Assembly: GCF_017377395.1 (NCBI RefSeq)
Contig: NZ_CP061800.1
Span: 5,291,633-5,355,632 of the forward strand
Direction of reading: 5' to 3'
DNA length: 64,000 bases
Origin: Desulfonema magnum
GTDB taxonomy: Bacteria; Desulfobacterota; Desulfobacteria; Desulfobacterales; 4be13
Both the position numbers and the translations under genes were made by a program. Shown in pieces: positions 52,343-59,519 of the stretch; within the stretch, counting starts at the first letter, position 1, and the number at the start of each line of letters is the position of its first letter. Under the pieces are notes generated by a model. It was not told the DNA's origin and ran no database searches. It saw only the letters and a list, made by a program, of their open reading frames with translations.

Positions 52343-52399
52343 AGTTCGTAGTTCCGCCTTTAGGCGGTGTGACACCGCCTAAAGGCGGAACTACGAACT
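52343..52399. repeat. AGTTCGTAGTTCCGCCTTTAGG palindrome
   Basis: The perfect arms AGTTCGTAGTTCCGCC and GGCGGAACTACGAACT enclose TTTAGGCGG...CCGCCTAAA. A relative is at 42271. It lies just upstream of cheW. Confidence 0.75.
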
Positions 52400-52467
52400 G
52401 GTATGGAAATAGCTTTAATGTCAGGCCGCTGATGAGGCTGAAGTTCTCCCCGTCTGAAGCTTCTTTG

Positions 52468-52854
52468 TCAAATCACCACGGCGGTATGTTGCAGTTCGGC
52501 AGCGGGATCAAACAAATATTTAATCGCATTGATCAGGGCTGTCACCCCGGTTTCCGGAAAATTGGCATTGCCTTCCAGACTGTTTTTATACTTTCCCTGG
52601 AACAGACTGACGGTGAACTCGCCGTCGTATTCTTCGGAAATGTGCATGGCATCCACGCCGAACTCCCCGCCGCCTTCGGTGAGACAGTCAAAAGCTTCGG
52701 CATCTTCCAAATCCAGCATGATTTTGACGCACAGATACACAAACGCCTTAAGCCTGTTCGCTTCAGTGATACCCTGTTCTTCACCAGCCTGCTGCCGAAT
52801 TGCATCAGCGACTGAAGCCAAGCGTTGGTCAATAATGGATGCGCTGATATTCAT
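52468..52854 (-). pseudogene. Truncated nuclease-like (AIPR N-terminal-like) protein
   Basis: This 128-aa frame starts MNISASIIDQRLASVADAIR. It has CLTEGGGEFGVDAMHISEEY, then VSLFQGKYK, a D...QxK pattern of PD-(D/E)XK nucleases as found at the N-terminus of AIPR-type phage-resistance proteins. Such proteins are normally 400-600 aa; here the frame stops after LFDPAAELQHTAVVI. The missing part is not found nearby, so it is probably a fragment. The assignment is by pattern only. Confidence 0.45.
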
Positions 52855-52961
52855 TGGTTTTGTCTTTTAGGTTTTGTTTACCGCAGTCGTGTTTTATTTA
52901 AATTTCCTCCGGCCTTACGTTTCTATCTATGCGGATTTATCCTGACACAAACATTGGCAAC

Positions 52962-53537
52962 TTATTTTTTTGAATCTTTGTCAAATAATTTTTTCAGATC
53001 AAAAGGAAATTCTGAAAAAACTTTTCGTAACTCGTATCTGGCTTTACTACCTGCTTTTCTGCCACTTATTGCCTGACATATATCTGCATGAGATTTATCT
53101 TTGTCTGTAGCAGTGTCATAGATACAGAACAACCTTGTTTCTGAGTCCTTCTCTTTCTGCTTCAATCCCCTTATTTCTGAACATTTCGCTATGGCAACAC
53201 CTTTGCAACTTCTTTTCTTTCCTCTGTTTTCATCAATTTTCAACTTTTTGGATATCTTTCCTTCCAATTCCTCTTTTGAGATATAATTTTTTTTGTTAAC
53301 TGACATTCCACGGTTTGACGCATCTTCAAAAGCAAGAGGTTTTAATCTGCCGTCCTCATCAACATGAATTGGTGAATAGATTTGCCTTATCAAATCTTCG
53401 TTATCCTGAACAGCACATGGAGAATATTTACTGACAGATTCTTTTTCACAAATACAATCTTCAGCCTCCGACCGATACGCTTTACATTTACTACTTTCAG
53501 ATGCTATTTTCTTACAGTCCATAAGCTGTGAAATCAT
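52962..53537 (-). CDS. Unrecognised protein, third gene of a coupled operon
   Basis: This 191-aa, Lys- and Cys-containing soluble protein has no signal peptide. A central segment, YSPIHVDEDGRLKPLAFED then NRGMSVNKKNY, resembles a motif seen in unnamed proteins that follow DWDGY-type genes. CKGVAIAKCSEIRG and the C-terminal QAISGRKAGSKARYEL may be functional but are not known to me. Its ATG shares a base with the stop of the upstream gene (TAATG), so it is translationally coupled. Confidence 0.6.
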   Translation of the reverse strand: MISQLMDCKKIASESSKCKAYRSEAEDCICEKESVSKYSPCAVQDNEDLIRQIYSPIHVDEDGRLKPLAFEDASNRGMSVNKKNYISKEELEGKISKKLKIDENRGKKRSCKGVAIAKCSEIRGLKQKEKDSETRLFCIYDTATDKDKSHADICQAISGRKAGSKARYELRKVFSEFPFDLKKLFDKDSKK

Positions 53538-54091
53538 TAAAATTGTTTGAGAAACAGAATCAGATCATCAGGAAGTGTTTCTGTATTCAGAGATACAATA
53601 TCCTCTCCTATTTCGTTACTGCTATCTTTGGCGTAATACCAGAAGGTTTCATCACCTTCAAAGCATATTTCAGCATAAGAATTTCCTTTTTCCCAGTAAA
53701 ATCCGACAGTGCCAGAATTTCCCAGAGTTGGCTTTGGGACGGAAATATGCTTTGGTAATAAACGGAGCAGGTGAATTGCATCATCAATCGTCTGTCTGTT
53801 CGGAGCAACCCCCTCATAACCGTCCCAATCATCCGGCAGCGAAAAATAACTGTTTAACTGACCGATCAAATCACTAAATCTGTTTTTTGTTATGCCATAT
53901 ACGAATAAAAGCTTGTTCCCGTCAGATTTGAGGCTTTTAAAATCAGATATCTCAACATTATGTGTGGTCCTCCAACAATCACTTTTTTGAGAAACAGGCA
54001 TACCAGAAGACTTGAATAAGTGAAACGGAGAACCCCCCTCAATATGAAAAATTTTTTGGCGAGGCTCACGCGATCTGTTTATCGTCTGCAT
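53537..54091 (-). CDS. Unrecognised DWDGYEG-motif protein, second gene of operon
   Basis: This 184-aa soluble protein has the conserved core LPDDWDGYEGVAPNRQTIDD, GNSGTVGFYWEKGNSYAEIC and FEGDETFWYYAKD. The same core occurs in many uncharacterised bacterial proteins. It overlaps the upstream gene by 26 bp and the downstream by one base. The role is unknown; the genetic linkage suggests that the three products work together. Confidence 0.65.
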   Translation of the reverse strand: MQTINRSREPRQKIFHIEGGSPFHLFKSSGMPVSQKSDCWRTTHNVEISDFKSLKSDGNKLLFVYGITKNRFSDLIGQLNSYFSLPDDWDGYEGVAPNRQTIDDAIHLLRLLPKHISVPKPTLGNSGTVGFYWEKGNSYAEICFEGDETFWYYAKDSSNEIGEDIVSLNTETLPDDLILFLKQF

Positions 54092-54365
54092 CGGTTTCGT
54101 TCTCCATTAATTCTTCAATTTCATCCGAAATCAGTATCTTCTGTTTTGTTTGCACTTCAAATTCACTGATCGCCTGATTAAGTGCGTTTGCAAGCGATTT
54201 TACTGCGATATGAGAAGCATTTAGTATGGCTTCTTCCTTTCCGTTTCTTCTTAACAGGATAAAAACGTCGTTTTTTGATATCCCCACTCCGAACTCATTA
54301 AAATAAATACTGGGCAGGTCGCCGGATATCATTACATCCATAATATGTTTTTCATCCATAACCAC
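54066..54365 (-). CDS. DUF3467-like small protein, first gene of operon
   Basis: This 99-aa protein, FNEFGVGISKNDVFILLRRN, then ILNASHIAVKSLANALNQAI, has the strand-loop-helix layout of DUF3467 (a small partner protein in several operons). The acidic C-terminus (DEIEELMENETDADD) is typical of a protein that binds another. GGAGG (CAGGAGGTGGTTATGG) gives a strong start. The three genes 54365 to 52962 form one tightly overlapped operon. Confidence 0.6.
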   Translation of the reverse strand: MVMDEKHIMDVMISGDLPSIYFNEFGVGISKNDVFILLRRNGKEEAILNASHIAVKSLANALNQAISEFEVQTKQKILISDEIEELMENETDADDKQIA

Positions 54366-54404
54366 CTCCTGATCATAGTAAAAATTTTTTAAGCAGAAAA
54401 TATA

Positions 54405-54614
54405 TTATTTCTGAATAGTTGTCAACCACAACCAGCGACTGCCGGCCCTGAAGTGATATGCACGGATTCCGAAGAAATCTCCCGTAAGCTCTTTCCCGGC
54501 ACCGGATTCGGAGAGAATCGTCAGGATATGCTCTTCCCTAATTTTTTTACGAAACTGAACATCAGGTTTTTTCAGGTCTTTTTTTACTCCGGGATGATAT
54601 TCGTCTTCATACAT
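54405..54614 (-). pseudogene. RelE-like toxin, C-terminally altered
   Basis: This 69-aa protein, YHPGVKKDLKKPDVQFRKKI, then GKELTGDFFGIRAYHFRAGS, matches the first two thirds of a RelE/ParE toxin. The usual YRIVY strand and basic C-terminus are replaced by RWLWLTTIQK and a stop, so the toxin is probably inactive through truncation or frameshift. It overlaps the antitoxin gene by 8 bp. Confidence 0.6.
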
Positions 54615-54795
54615 CGAAAACTTCCTCTCCGAACAACAATTTCACTTTCCCTGATTCAATATCCCGCTTCCGCTCCAAAAGCTCGTTTCCCTCTTCTGTC
54701 AGAAGCATGACAAGAGTCTCAATTTCCTGCCTGTTCATTGCCATGATAATTCTGGCAACCTCATTGACAGGTATGTCAGTTCTCATTTCCTGCAT
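54607..54795 (-). CDS. Small antitoxin of the RelE-like pair
   Basis: This 62-aa, mainly helical acidic protein (VARIIMAMNRQEIETLVMLL, then LLERKRDIESGKVKLLFGEE) fits antitoxins that precede RelE-type toxins. The short GKVKLL segment would thread into the toxin. It persists although its partner looks damaged. Confidence 0.6.
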   Translation of the reverse strand: MQEMRTDIPVNEVARIIMAMNRQEIETLVMLLTEEGNELLERKRDIESGKVKLLFGEEVFDV

Positions 54796-54902
54796 AAAAA
54801 CCTTTTTCTCAACTGATAAAATTTATTCTCAGTCGCCCTCTGATTCGACTGATTCAGGGATTTTCAGGATTTCAGTTTCATCATGGTTTGGCTGTTTACA
54901 GA

Positions 54903-55111
54903 ACAAAAAAAGGCGGAGAAACCCGGCTTTTCCCTCACAGGCTGCGGCTTGTCACGGAAAAAAAGCCGGGTTTCTTTCCCGGACAGATATCGAAAATTGG
55001 TGGTGTTCTAAAACTGGACTTGTTCCGATATTTACCAAATTGATTCAGAGGGTTAAAAAGTTCAGCTCCACTTTTAGAACATTACCCGAAAATTTATGGT
55101 TAGGTACTTAT
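54903..55111. repeat. AAACCCGGCTTTT-type hairpin repeat, interrupted by the 88-bp element
   Basis: GAGAAACCCGGCTTTTCCC and AAAAAAGCCGGGTTTCTTTC pair; the right end AATTTATGGTTAGGTACTTAT matches 41791 and 51397. The mobile element (54999-55086) lies between GATATCGAAAATT and its duplicated CGAAAATT, a nested insertion. Confidence 0.75.
54999..55086. mobile_element. 88-bp mobile element, copy 3
   Basis: It has the same length and ends as the copies at 32339 and 37798. CGAAAATT is directly repeated on both sides (54991-54998 and 55087-55094). It stands 15 kb or more from the other copies and in unrelated flanking DNA, which confirms mobility. Confidence 0.93.
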
Positions 55112-55127
55112 CTCCCGGGTTTGTTCT

Positions 55128-55424
55128 TCACAGAATATCCTCGGGTTTCAGTCCCACCAAAGTCATGGCATTAATAACTGAGGGGGACGGATTCGAAATA
55201 TCAAAAGACTTACCAGTATCTCTGACGGTTATGCGGGCAGAATACAACAGTTGGACACCGGCAGTGTCGCATTCGTCCACCTCACTCAGATCAAGGCGCA
55301 GGCCGTCATATGTTTCAAGGCATTCAAGAAATTGATCGCGAAGCTCTGCCACCTCGTACACTGACAAAGGCCCTTTTATCTTTAAAACTGTTTCTCCGTA
55401 CTTATGTTCTCTTGTGATTGTCAT
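55128..55424 (-). CDS. STAS-domain protein (anti-anti-sigma-like)
   Basis: This 98-aa protein with a single STAS domain has VLKIKGPLSVYEVAELRDQF and LDLSEVDECDTAGVQLLYSA, in which the phosphorylatable position is Thr rather than Ser. Such proteins are switches in partner-swapping or chemotaxis-linked systems. It lies between cheB and cheW on the same strand, so a role in the chemosensory cluster is likely but inferred. Confidence 0.85.
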   Translation of the reverse strand: MTITREHKYGETVLKIKGPLSVYEVAELRDQFLECLETYDGLRLDLSEVDECDTAGVQLLYSARITVRDTGKSFDISNPSPSVINAMTLVGLKPEDIL

Positions 55425-55526
55425 GGTTATATTATTTTCAACTCGTTAAGTGTTGAATTATCCGATGTCTGATATTTTAAGCTGTTTCAAACACTCAGAT
55501 ATTTTTTACCGTGAAAATACATTCTG

Positions 55527-55598
55527 AAAAGCCGGGTTTTTTATCTGTTTTCACTGAAAATATTTTCAGAACCGGGGGCGAAAAACCCGGCTTTTTCA
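55527..55598 (-). terminator. GAAAAGCCGGGTTTTT hairpin after cheB
   Basis: GAAAAGCCGGGTTTTT and AAAAACCCGGCTTTTTC pair around a loop just after the cheB stop. On the minus strand the stem ends in a T-rich stretch, which fits termination. It belongs to the same hairpin family as the repeats at 41791 and 54903. Confidence 0.5.
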
Positions 55599-55605
55599 TG
55601 AGCGT

Positions 55606-56688
55606 TTATATCAGACATTCCCGTAAAACCGCTGAGGAAATTGCCTGCAAAGGAAGCACTTTGTCCACAGCGCCCCGTTTAATGGCTTCATGGGGCATAC
55701 CAAAAACCACCGAGGTTGCCTCATCCTGGGCAATGGTTGCGGCACCGGCCTGCTTCATCTCCAGCATTCCCTGTGCTCCGTCATCTCCCATGCCGGTCAT
55801 GATGACACCCACGGCATTGGATCCCGCATACCTTGCAGCAGAACGAAAAAGCACGTCCACAGAAGGCCGGTGCCGGCAGACCAGGGGACCGTCCTTAACC
55901 TCGACATAGTATTGCGCACCGCTCCGTTTCAGAAGCATATGATGGTTTCCCGGTCCGATCAATGCTCTGCCCCGAAGCACCCTGTCTCCGTTCGCAGCTT
56001 CTTTCACCTCAACACGGCATATGGTGTTGAGCCGGTCGGAAAACGCCCGGGTAAAATGTTCCGGCATATGTTGGACAATGACGATGCCAGGAGCGTCAAG
56101 GGGAAGATTTTCCAGGAAAAGGCGTAGGGCTTCGGTCCCGCCGGTGGAAGCACCCACCGCCACCACTCGTTCCGTTGTCCGGGCCATGGCTCTGCCTGTG
56201 GGCGGCGGAAGAACTGCATCCGCGGTAAGCTTTTTTTCTACTCTGTTCAGTCTCGGGAAAAATCTTCTGGAAATCAGTCTGACACGGGCCCGGGCAGCGG
56301 CTTTTACAGCATCACAAATGATTATTCGTGATTCTTCAAGAAATTTTTTCACCCCCATTCTGGGTTTGTTAATGATCTCAACAGCCCCGTATTCCAATGC
56401 TTTAAGTGTTGTTTCACATCCTTCCTCGGTCAGGGCCGAACACATGACCACAGGCATCGGATGCTGCGTCATGATTTTCTGAAGAAAAGTGATACCATCC
56501 ATCCGGGGCATTTCCACATCAAGCGTAATAACATCAGGGGCTTCCTTCATTATTTTCTTGGCTGCGATAATCGGATCCGGAGCCGTGGCCATTACTTCGA
56601 TAGCGGGGTCCGACGATAAAATTGCTTTAAGGGTCTGACGGACCACCGCTGAATCATCCACAATCAACACTTTTATCTTTGTCTTCAT
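55606..56688 (-). CDS. cheB: Protein-glutamate methylesterase CheB
   Basis: This 360-aa protein has an N-terminal receiver domain (KVLIVDDSAVVRQTLKAIL, phospho-Asp in VITLDVEMPRMDGITF) joined to a methylesterase domain with catalytic Ser in VAVGASTGGTEAL, His in IVQHMPEHFTRAF and Asp in IMTGMGDDGAQGM. It removes methyl groups from receptors during adaptation. It lies 72 bp after cheR and is probably co-transcribed with it. Confidence 0.96.
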   Translation of the reverse strand: MKTKIKVLIVDDSAVVRQTLKAILSSDPAIEVMATAPDPIIAAKKIMKEAPDVITLDVEMPRMDGITFLQKIMTQHPMPVVMCSALTEEGCETTLKALEYGAVEIINKPRMGVKKFLEESRIIICDAVKAAARARVRLISRRFFPRLNRVEKKLTADAVLPPPTGRAMARTTERVVAVGASTGGTEALRLFLENLPLDAPGIVIVQHMPEHFTRAFSDRLNTICRVEVKEAANGDRVLRGRALIGPGNHHMLLKRSGAQYYVEVKDGPLVCRHRPSVDVLFRSAARYAGSNAVGVIMTGMGDDGAQGMLEMKQAGAATIAQDEATSVVFGMPHEAIKRGAVDKVLPLQAISSAVLRECLI

Positions 56689-56760
56689 TTAGAACTCAAC
56701 CCTCTTATTTTATTAATATTAAAAAATGACGGTCTCACTTCTCAGTTCTCACTTTCTGAG

Positions 56761-57696
56761 TTATCCTATCTTTCGGTAAACAGCGGTTGCCACCGGAATC
56801 AGCGGCACATCCAGGCTGTTCAGTGTTTCGGAATGTCCCATAAACATGAAGCCTTCCGGCCTCAGGTGATAACAAAGGCGATTCAGCACAGATTCCTGAG
56901 TTGTTCTGTCAAAGTAAATCAGAACGTTTCGGAAAAAGATGATGTCCATTGTCTCGCGGATACAAAGAGATTTTTCCATAAGATTAAGGCGCCGAAATTT
57001 AACAGCCGCTCTGAGTTCGGGAACGATCCTTACAATATCTTTGGTCTTATCTTTGCTCTTGAGAAGATATCTTTTTCTGAATCTGAGGGGAACCGGTTCC
57101 ACCCGCTCATGATCATATATGCCGAGAATTGCCTTTTTGAGAACTTTTGTGGAGATATCCGTGGCAAGGATCGAATATGTAAATCCGGGATAGCGGAATG
57201 CAAAATCACTTAAAACCATTGCCAACGTATAAGGTTCTTCTCCGCTGGAACACCCCGCACTCCAGATCATGGCTGTTTTTCTCAGCGCGGAAACCGGGTC
57301 ATCGTCTGTTTTTAAAAATGCGCGGTTTCTTCTGATCAACCAGGGCAATACGGTCTGAGTCAGATAATCAAAATGCTGGGGTTCCCGAAAGAAGTCGGTC
57401 TTATTCGTTGTGACCACATCAATCATATTCGGCAGTTCTTTCTCTATTCCCCGGGGGCTGAACACATAATCATAATATTCTTCAAATGTGGTGATCCCCA
57501 GTTTGCGGAGTCTTTTCTGAAGACGAGCCTGTAACATGGTCTTTTTTACTTCTGGCATTTTTATTCCCAGTTCATTATGAATAAACGCGCTGAAGCGAAA
57601 AAAAATTTTATCGGGCATGGATTGAAACTGAGGATTTGGATTTACAATTTCTGAATTCAGACGCGATACGGAATTATCCGAGTTCGAATTTTTCAT
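56761..57696 (-). CDS. cheR: Chemotaxis methyltransferase CheR
   Basis: CheR methylates receptor glutamates with S-adenosylmethionine. Visible motifs are FFREPQHFDYL (N-terminal substrate region), WSAGCSSGEEPYTLAMVLSD (SAM-binding loop), YSILATDISTKVLKKA, and FFRNVLIYFDRTTQESVLNR. The chosen start (ATG 57696, MKNSNSDNS) has a weak GGAATG site; an ATG at 57732 and a longer frame from 57876 are also open, but their sequence does not look conserved. An intact enzyme of about 310 residues results. Confidence 0.93.
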   Translation of the reverse strand: MKNSNSDNSVSRLNSEIVNPNPQFQSMPDKIFFRFSAFIHNELGIKMPEVKKTMLQARLQKRLRKLGITTFEEYYDYVFSPRGIEKELPNMIDVVTTNKTDFFREPQHFDYLTQTVLPWLIRRNRAFLKTDDDPVSALRKTAMIWSAGCSSGEEPYTLAMVLSDFAFRYPGFTYSILATDISTKVLKKAILGIYDHERVEPVPLRFRKRYLLKSKDKTKDIVRIVPELRAAVKFRRLNLMEKSLCIRETMDIIFFRNVLIYFDRTTQESVLNRLCYHLRPEGFMFMGHSETLNSLDVPLIPVATAVYRKIG

Positions 57697-58029
57697 GTCG
57701 CATTCCGCTTTTGCTATGCTGGTTTGGCTCATTACTGATATGCTTTTGTAATTTATCTTTAAAGGAAGTTTGTAAAACACATATAAACCATAGCATTGAA
57801 AACGCATTATTGTAAAGCATTTTATACACGCTGAAATTAAAGAATATCCTTTGCTCAGACAACCTTTAAAGTTCACATCAGTCAGTACCCGGACAAAGGT
57901 TTTTCAGTATTTTTTCCGGAGTGCTGAAATTTCATTTCAGCCCTTTGGATCATGAAGACCGGGTGAGGGATCATGAACCTTTCTGATTTTCTGATTTTCT
58001 GATTTTGTATTTTTTAAAAAAATAAACAA

Positions 58030-58215
58030 TTATTACACAGGGACCAGCCCTGGGGTGATGAAAATGTCACAAACCGGGCTGACAATTGCGATCCCATTTT
58101 TATTCCGCAAATTTTTTATTACTTAAAAATCAGGCAGTTAAAAAATGAGGGGAACAAAAACGGGATCAGCTTTTTCAGAGCCTTGGAAACATTTTCATCA
58201 CCCCAGACCAGCCCT
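58030..58215. repeat. GGGGTGATGAAAATGT inverted repeat
   Basis: CCAGCCCTGGGGTGATGAAAATGT and ACATTTTCATCACCCCAGACCAG pair across about 130 bp of AT-rich sequence. It lies in the 800-bp gap between cheR and the radical SAM gene. It may be another MITE-like unit; only one copy was found. Confidence 0.6.
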
Positions 58216-58320
58216 TATTTTGCTCTGAATTCAAAAAAGAGAAATTTTATCGTGAAAAAAACTTGCATCACTCCTTTGGATTACGATAAGTATTAAATAT
58301 TGGTTTCTGGTTCGTCAAGT

Positions 58321-58468
58321 TAAGTCAATACCTCGGACATTTTTTATAACCTATTGTTTTTATTCAGTTTGAATATTCTATTCCTAAAAAATTTAAATTT
58401 TATAATTTCAACAGGTTAAAGTTTTGGACATTTTTAATTTCCAAAAACTGTCCGAACTATTGTTAAGT
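58321..58468. mobile_element. Family C inverted-repeat element, copy 3
   Basis: AAGTCAATACCTCGGACA and TGTCCGAACTATTGTTAA are inverted ends. The core keeps ACCTATTGTTTTTATT and TTTCAACAGGTTAAA as in copies 1 and 2. It ends 35 bp before the radical SAM ATG. Confidence 0.65.
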
Positions 58469-58503
58469 ATCAAATGCCAAAAAATAAATTTGGAGAAATA
58501 TTA

Positions 58504-59373
58504 ATGCATTACGAAGGAAATATCATTCGGCCTCCGAGCGAGGCAAACAGTATTCTGCTGCAAGTCACAGTGGGATGCTCACGCAACAAATGTACATTTT
58601 GCGGAACATTCATGGGAGAACGTTTCCGTATCAAATCTGATGATATTATCATGCAGGATATTGCTTTTGCAGCAAAATATTGCAAAAAACAGCGACGGAT
58701 CTTTCTCTGTGACGGGGATGTCATGATTGTTCCTCAGAAAAGACTGCTGCATATTCTTACAGAGATTAAAAAACAACTGCCCTGGGTGACACGGGTGGGC
58801 GTGTATGCCAATGCCAAAAGCCTGAAAATGAAAACCGTTGACGAACTCAGAACGCTTAAAGATAATGGCATAGGAATTGCTTACATGGGTCTTGAAACCG
58901 GTGACGACGTGACACTTAAAAATATCAACAAAGGGGCAACATCGGAAACCATGATTCAGATGGGGAAAAAAGCAAGGGAAGCAGGCATAAAACTCTCAAT
59001 TACGGTATTGCTGGGAATTGCCGGACGGGAACGGTCTCAGATACATGCCAGGGAGACCGGGAGGGTCCTTTCCGCGATTGATCCCGAATATACGGGCGCG
59101 CTGAGTCTGATGCTGATTCCGGGAACCCCCCTTCACAAAGATTATGAAGCTGGAAAATTTACACTGATCGAACCGGATGAAATGCTTCAGGAACTCAGAA
59201 CCATGATTGCCCATACCCATATGTCAAGGGGGCTTTTCCACGCCAATCATGCCTCAAACTATCTGCCCATAAGGGCAAGACTTCCCAGAGACAAAGAAGA
59301 GACATTAAAGCTGATTGACCAAGCACTTGAGGGCAGCGTGGCTCTGAAACCGGAATGGCTCAGGGCACTTTAG
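58504..59373 (+). CDS. Radical SAM protein
   Basis: This 289-aa protein has near its N-terminus VTVGCSRNKCTFCGTFMGER, the three-cysteine Fe4S4/SAM motif in the CxxxxCxxC spacing of one well-known group. IFLCDGDVMIVPQKRLL and GLETGDDVTLKNINKG follow, with the SPASM-less core typical of the elongator/YgiQ-like fold. The substrate is unknown. TTGGAGAAATATTA precedes ATG 58504; an earlier ATG at 58474 would add ten residues without a better site. Confidence 0.88.
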   Translation: MHYEGNIIRPPSEANSILLQVTVGCSRNKCTFCGTFMGERFRIKSDDIIMQDIAFAAKYCKKQRRIFLCDGDVMIVPQKRLLHILTEIKKQLPWVTRVGVYANAKSLKMKTVDELRTLKDNGIGIAYMGLETGDDVTLKNINKGATSETMIQMGKKAREAGIKLSITVLLGIAGRERSQIHARETGRVLSAIDPEYTGALSLMLIPGTPLHKDYEAGKFTLIEPDEMLQELRTMIAHTHMSRGLFHANHASNYLPIRARLPRDKEETLKLIDQALEGSVALKPEWLRAL

Positions 59374-59446
59374 CCGCGAATAGCTTCGGTCCTTTCTTGT
59401 CCTCAGATTCCCGCTTTCTGTGTGGGAACCCATGGAAAATCGCTCA

Positions 59447-59485
59447 GACTTCCCAAGTTTTTTAAACTTCGGAAGTCTTTTTCAA
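59447..59485 (+). terminator. Stem-loop with T-run after radical SAM gene
   Basis: GACTTCCCAAGTTT and AAACTTCGGAAGTC pair and are followed by TTTTTC, giving a plausible intrinsic terminator. The same palindrome appears in the C-terminal coding region at 6507-6535. Confidence 0.65.
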
Positions 59486-59519
59486 TCAGGTTTTTTGCGC
59501 TTGTACTGGAAATTCTGTT

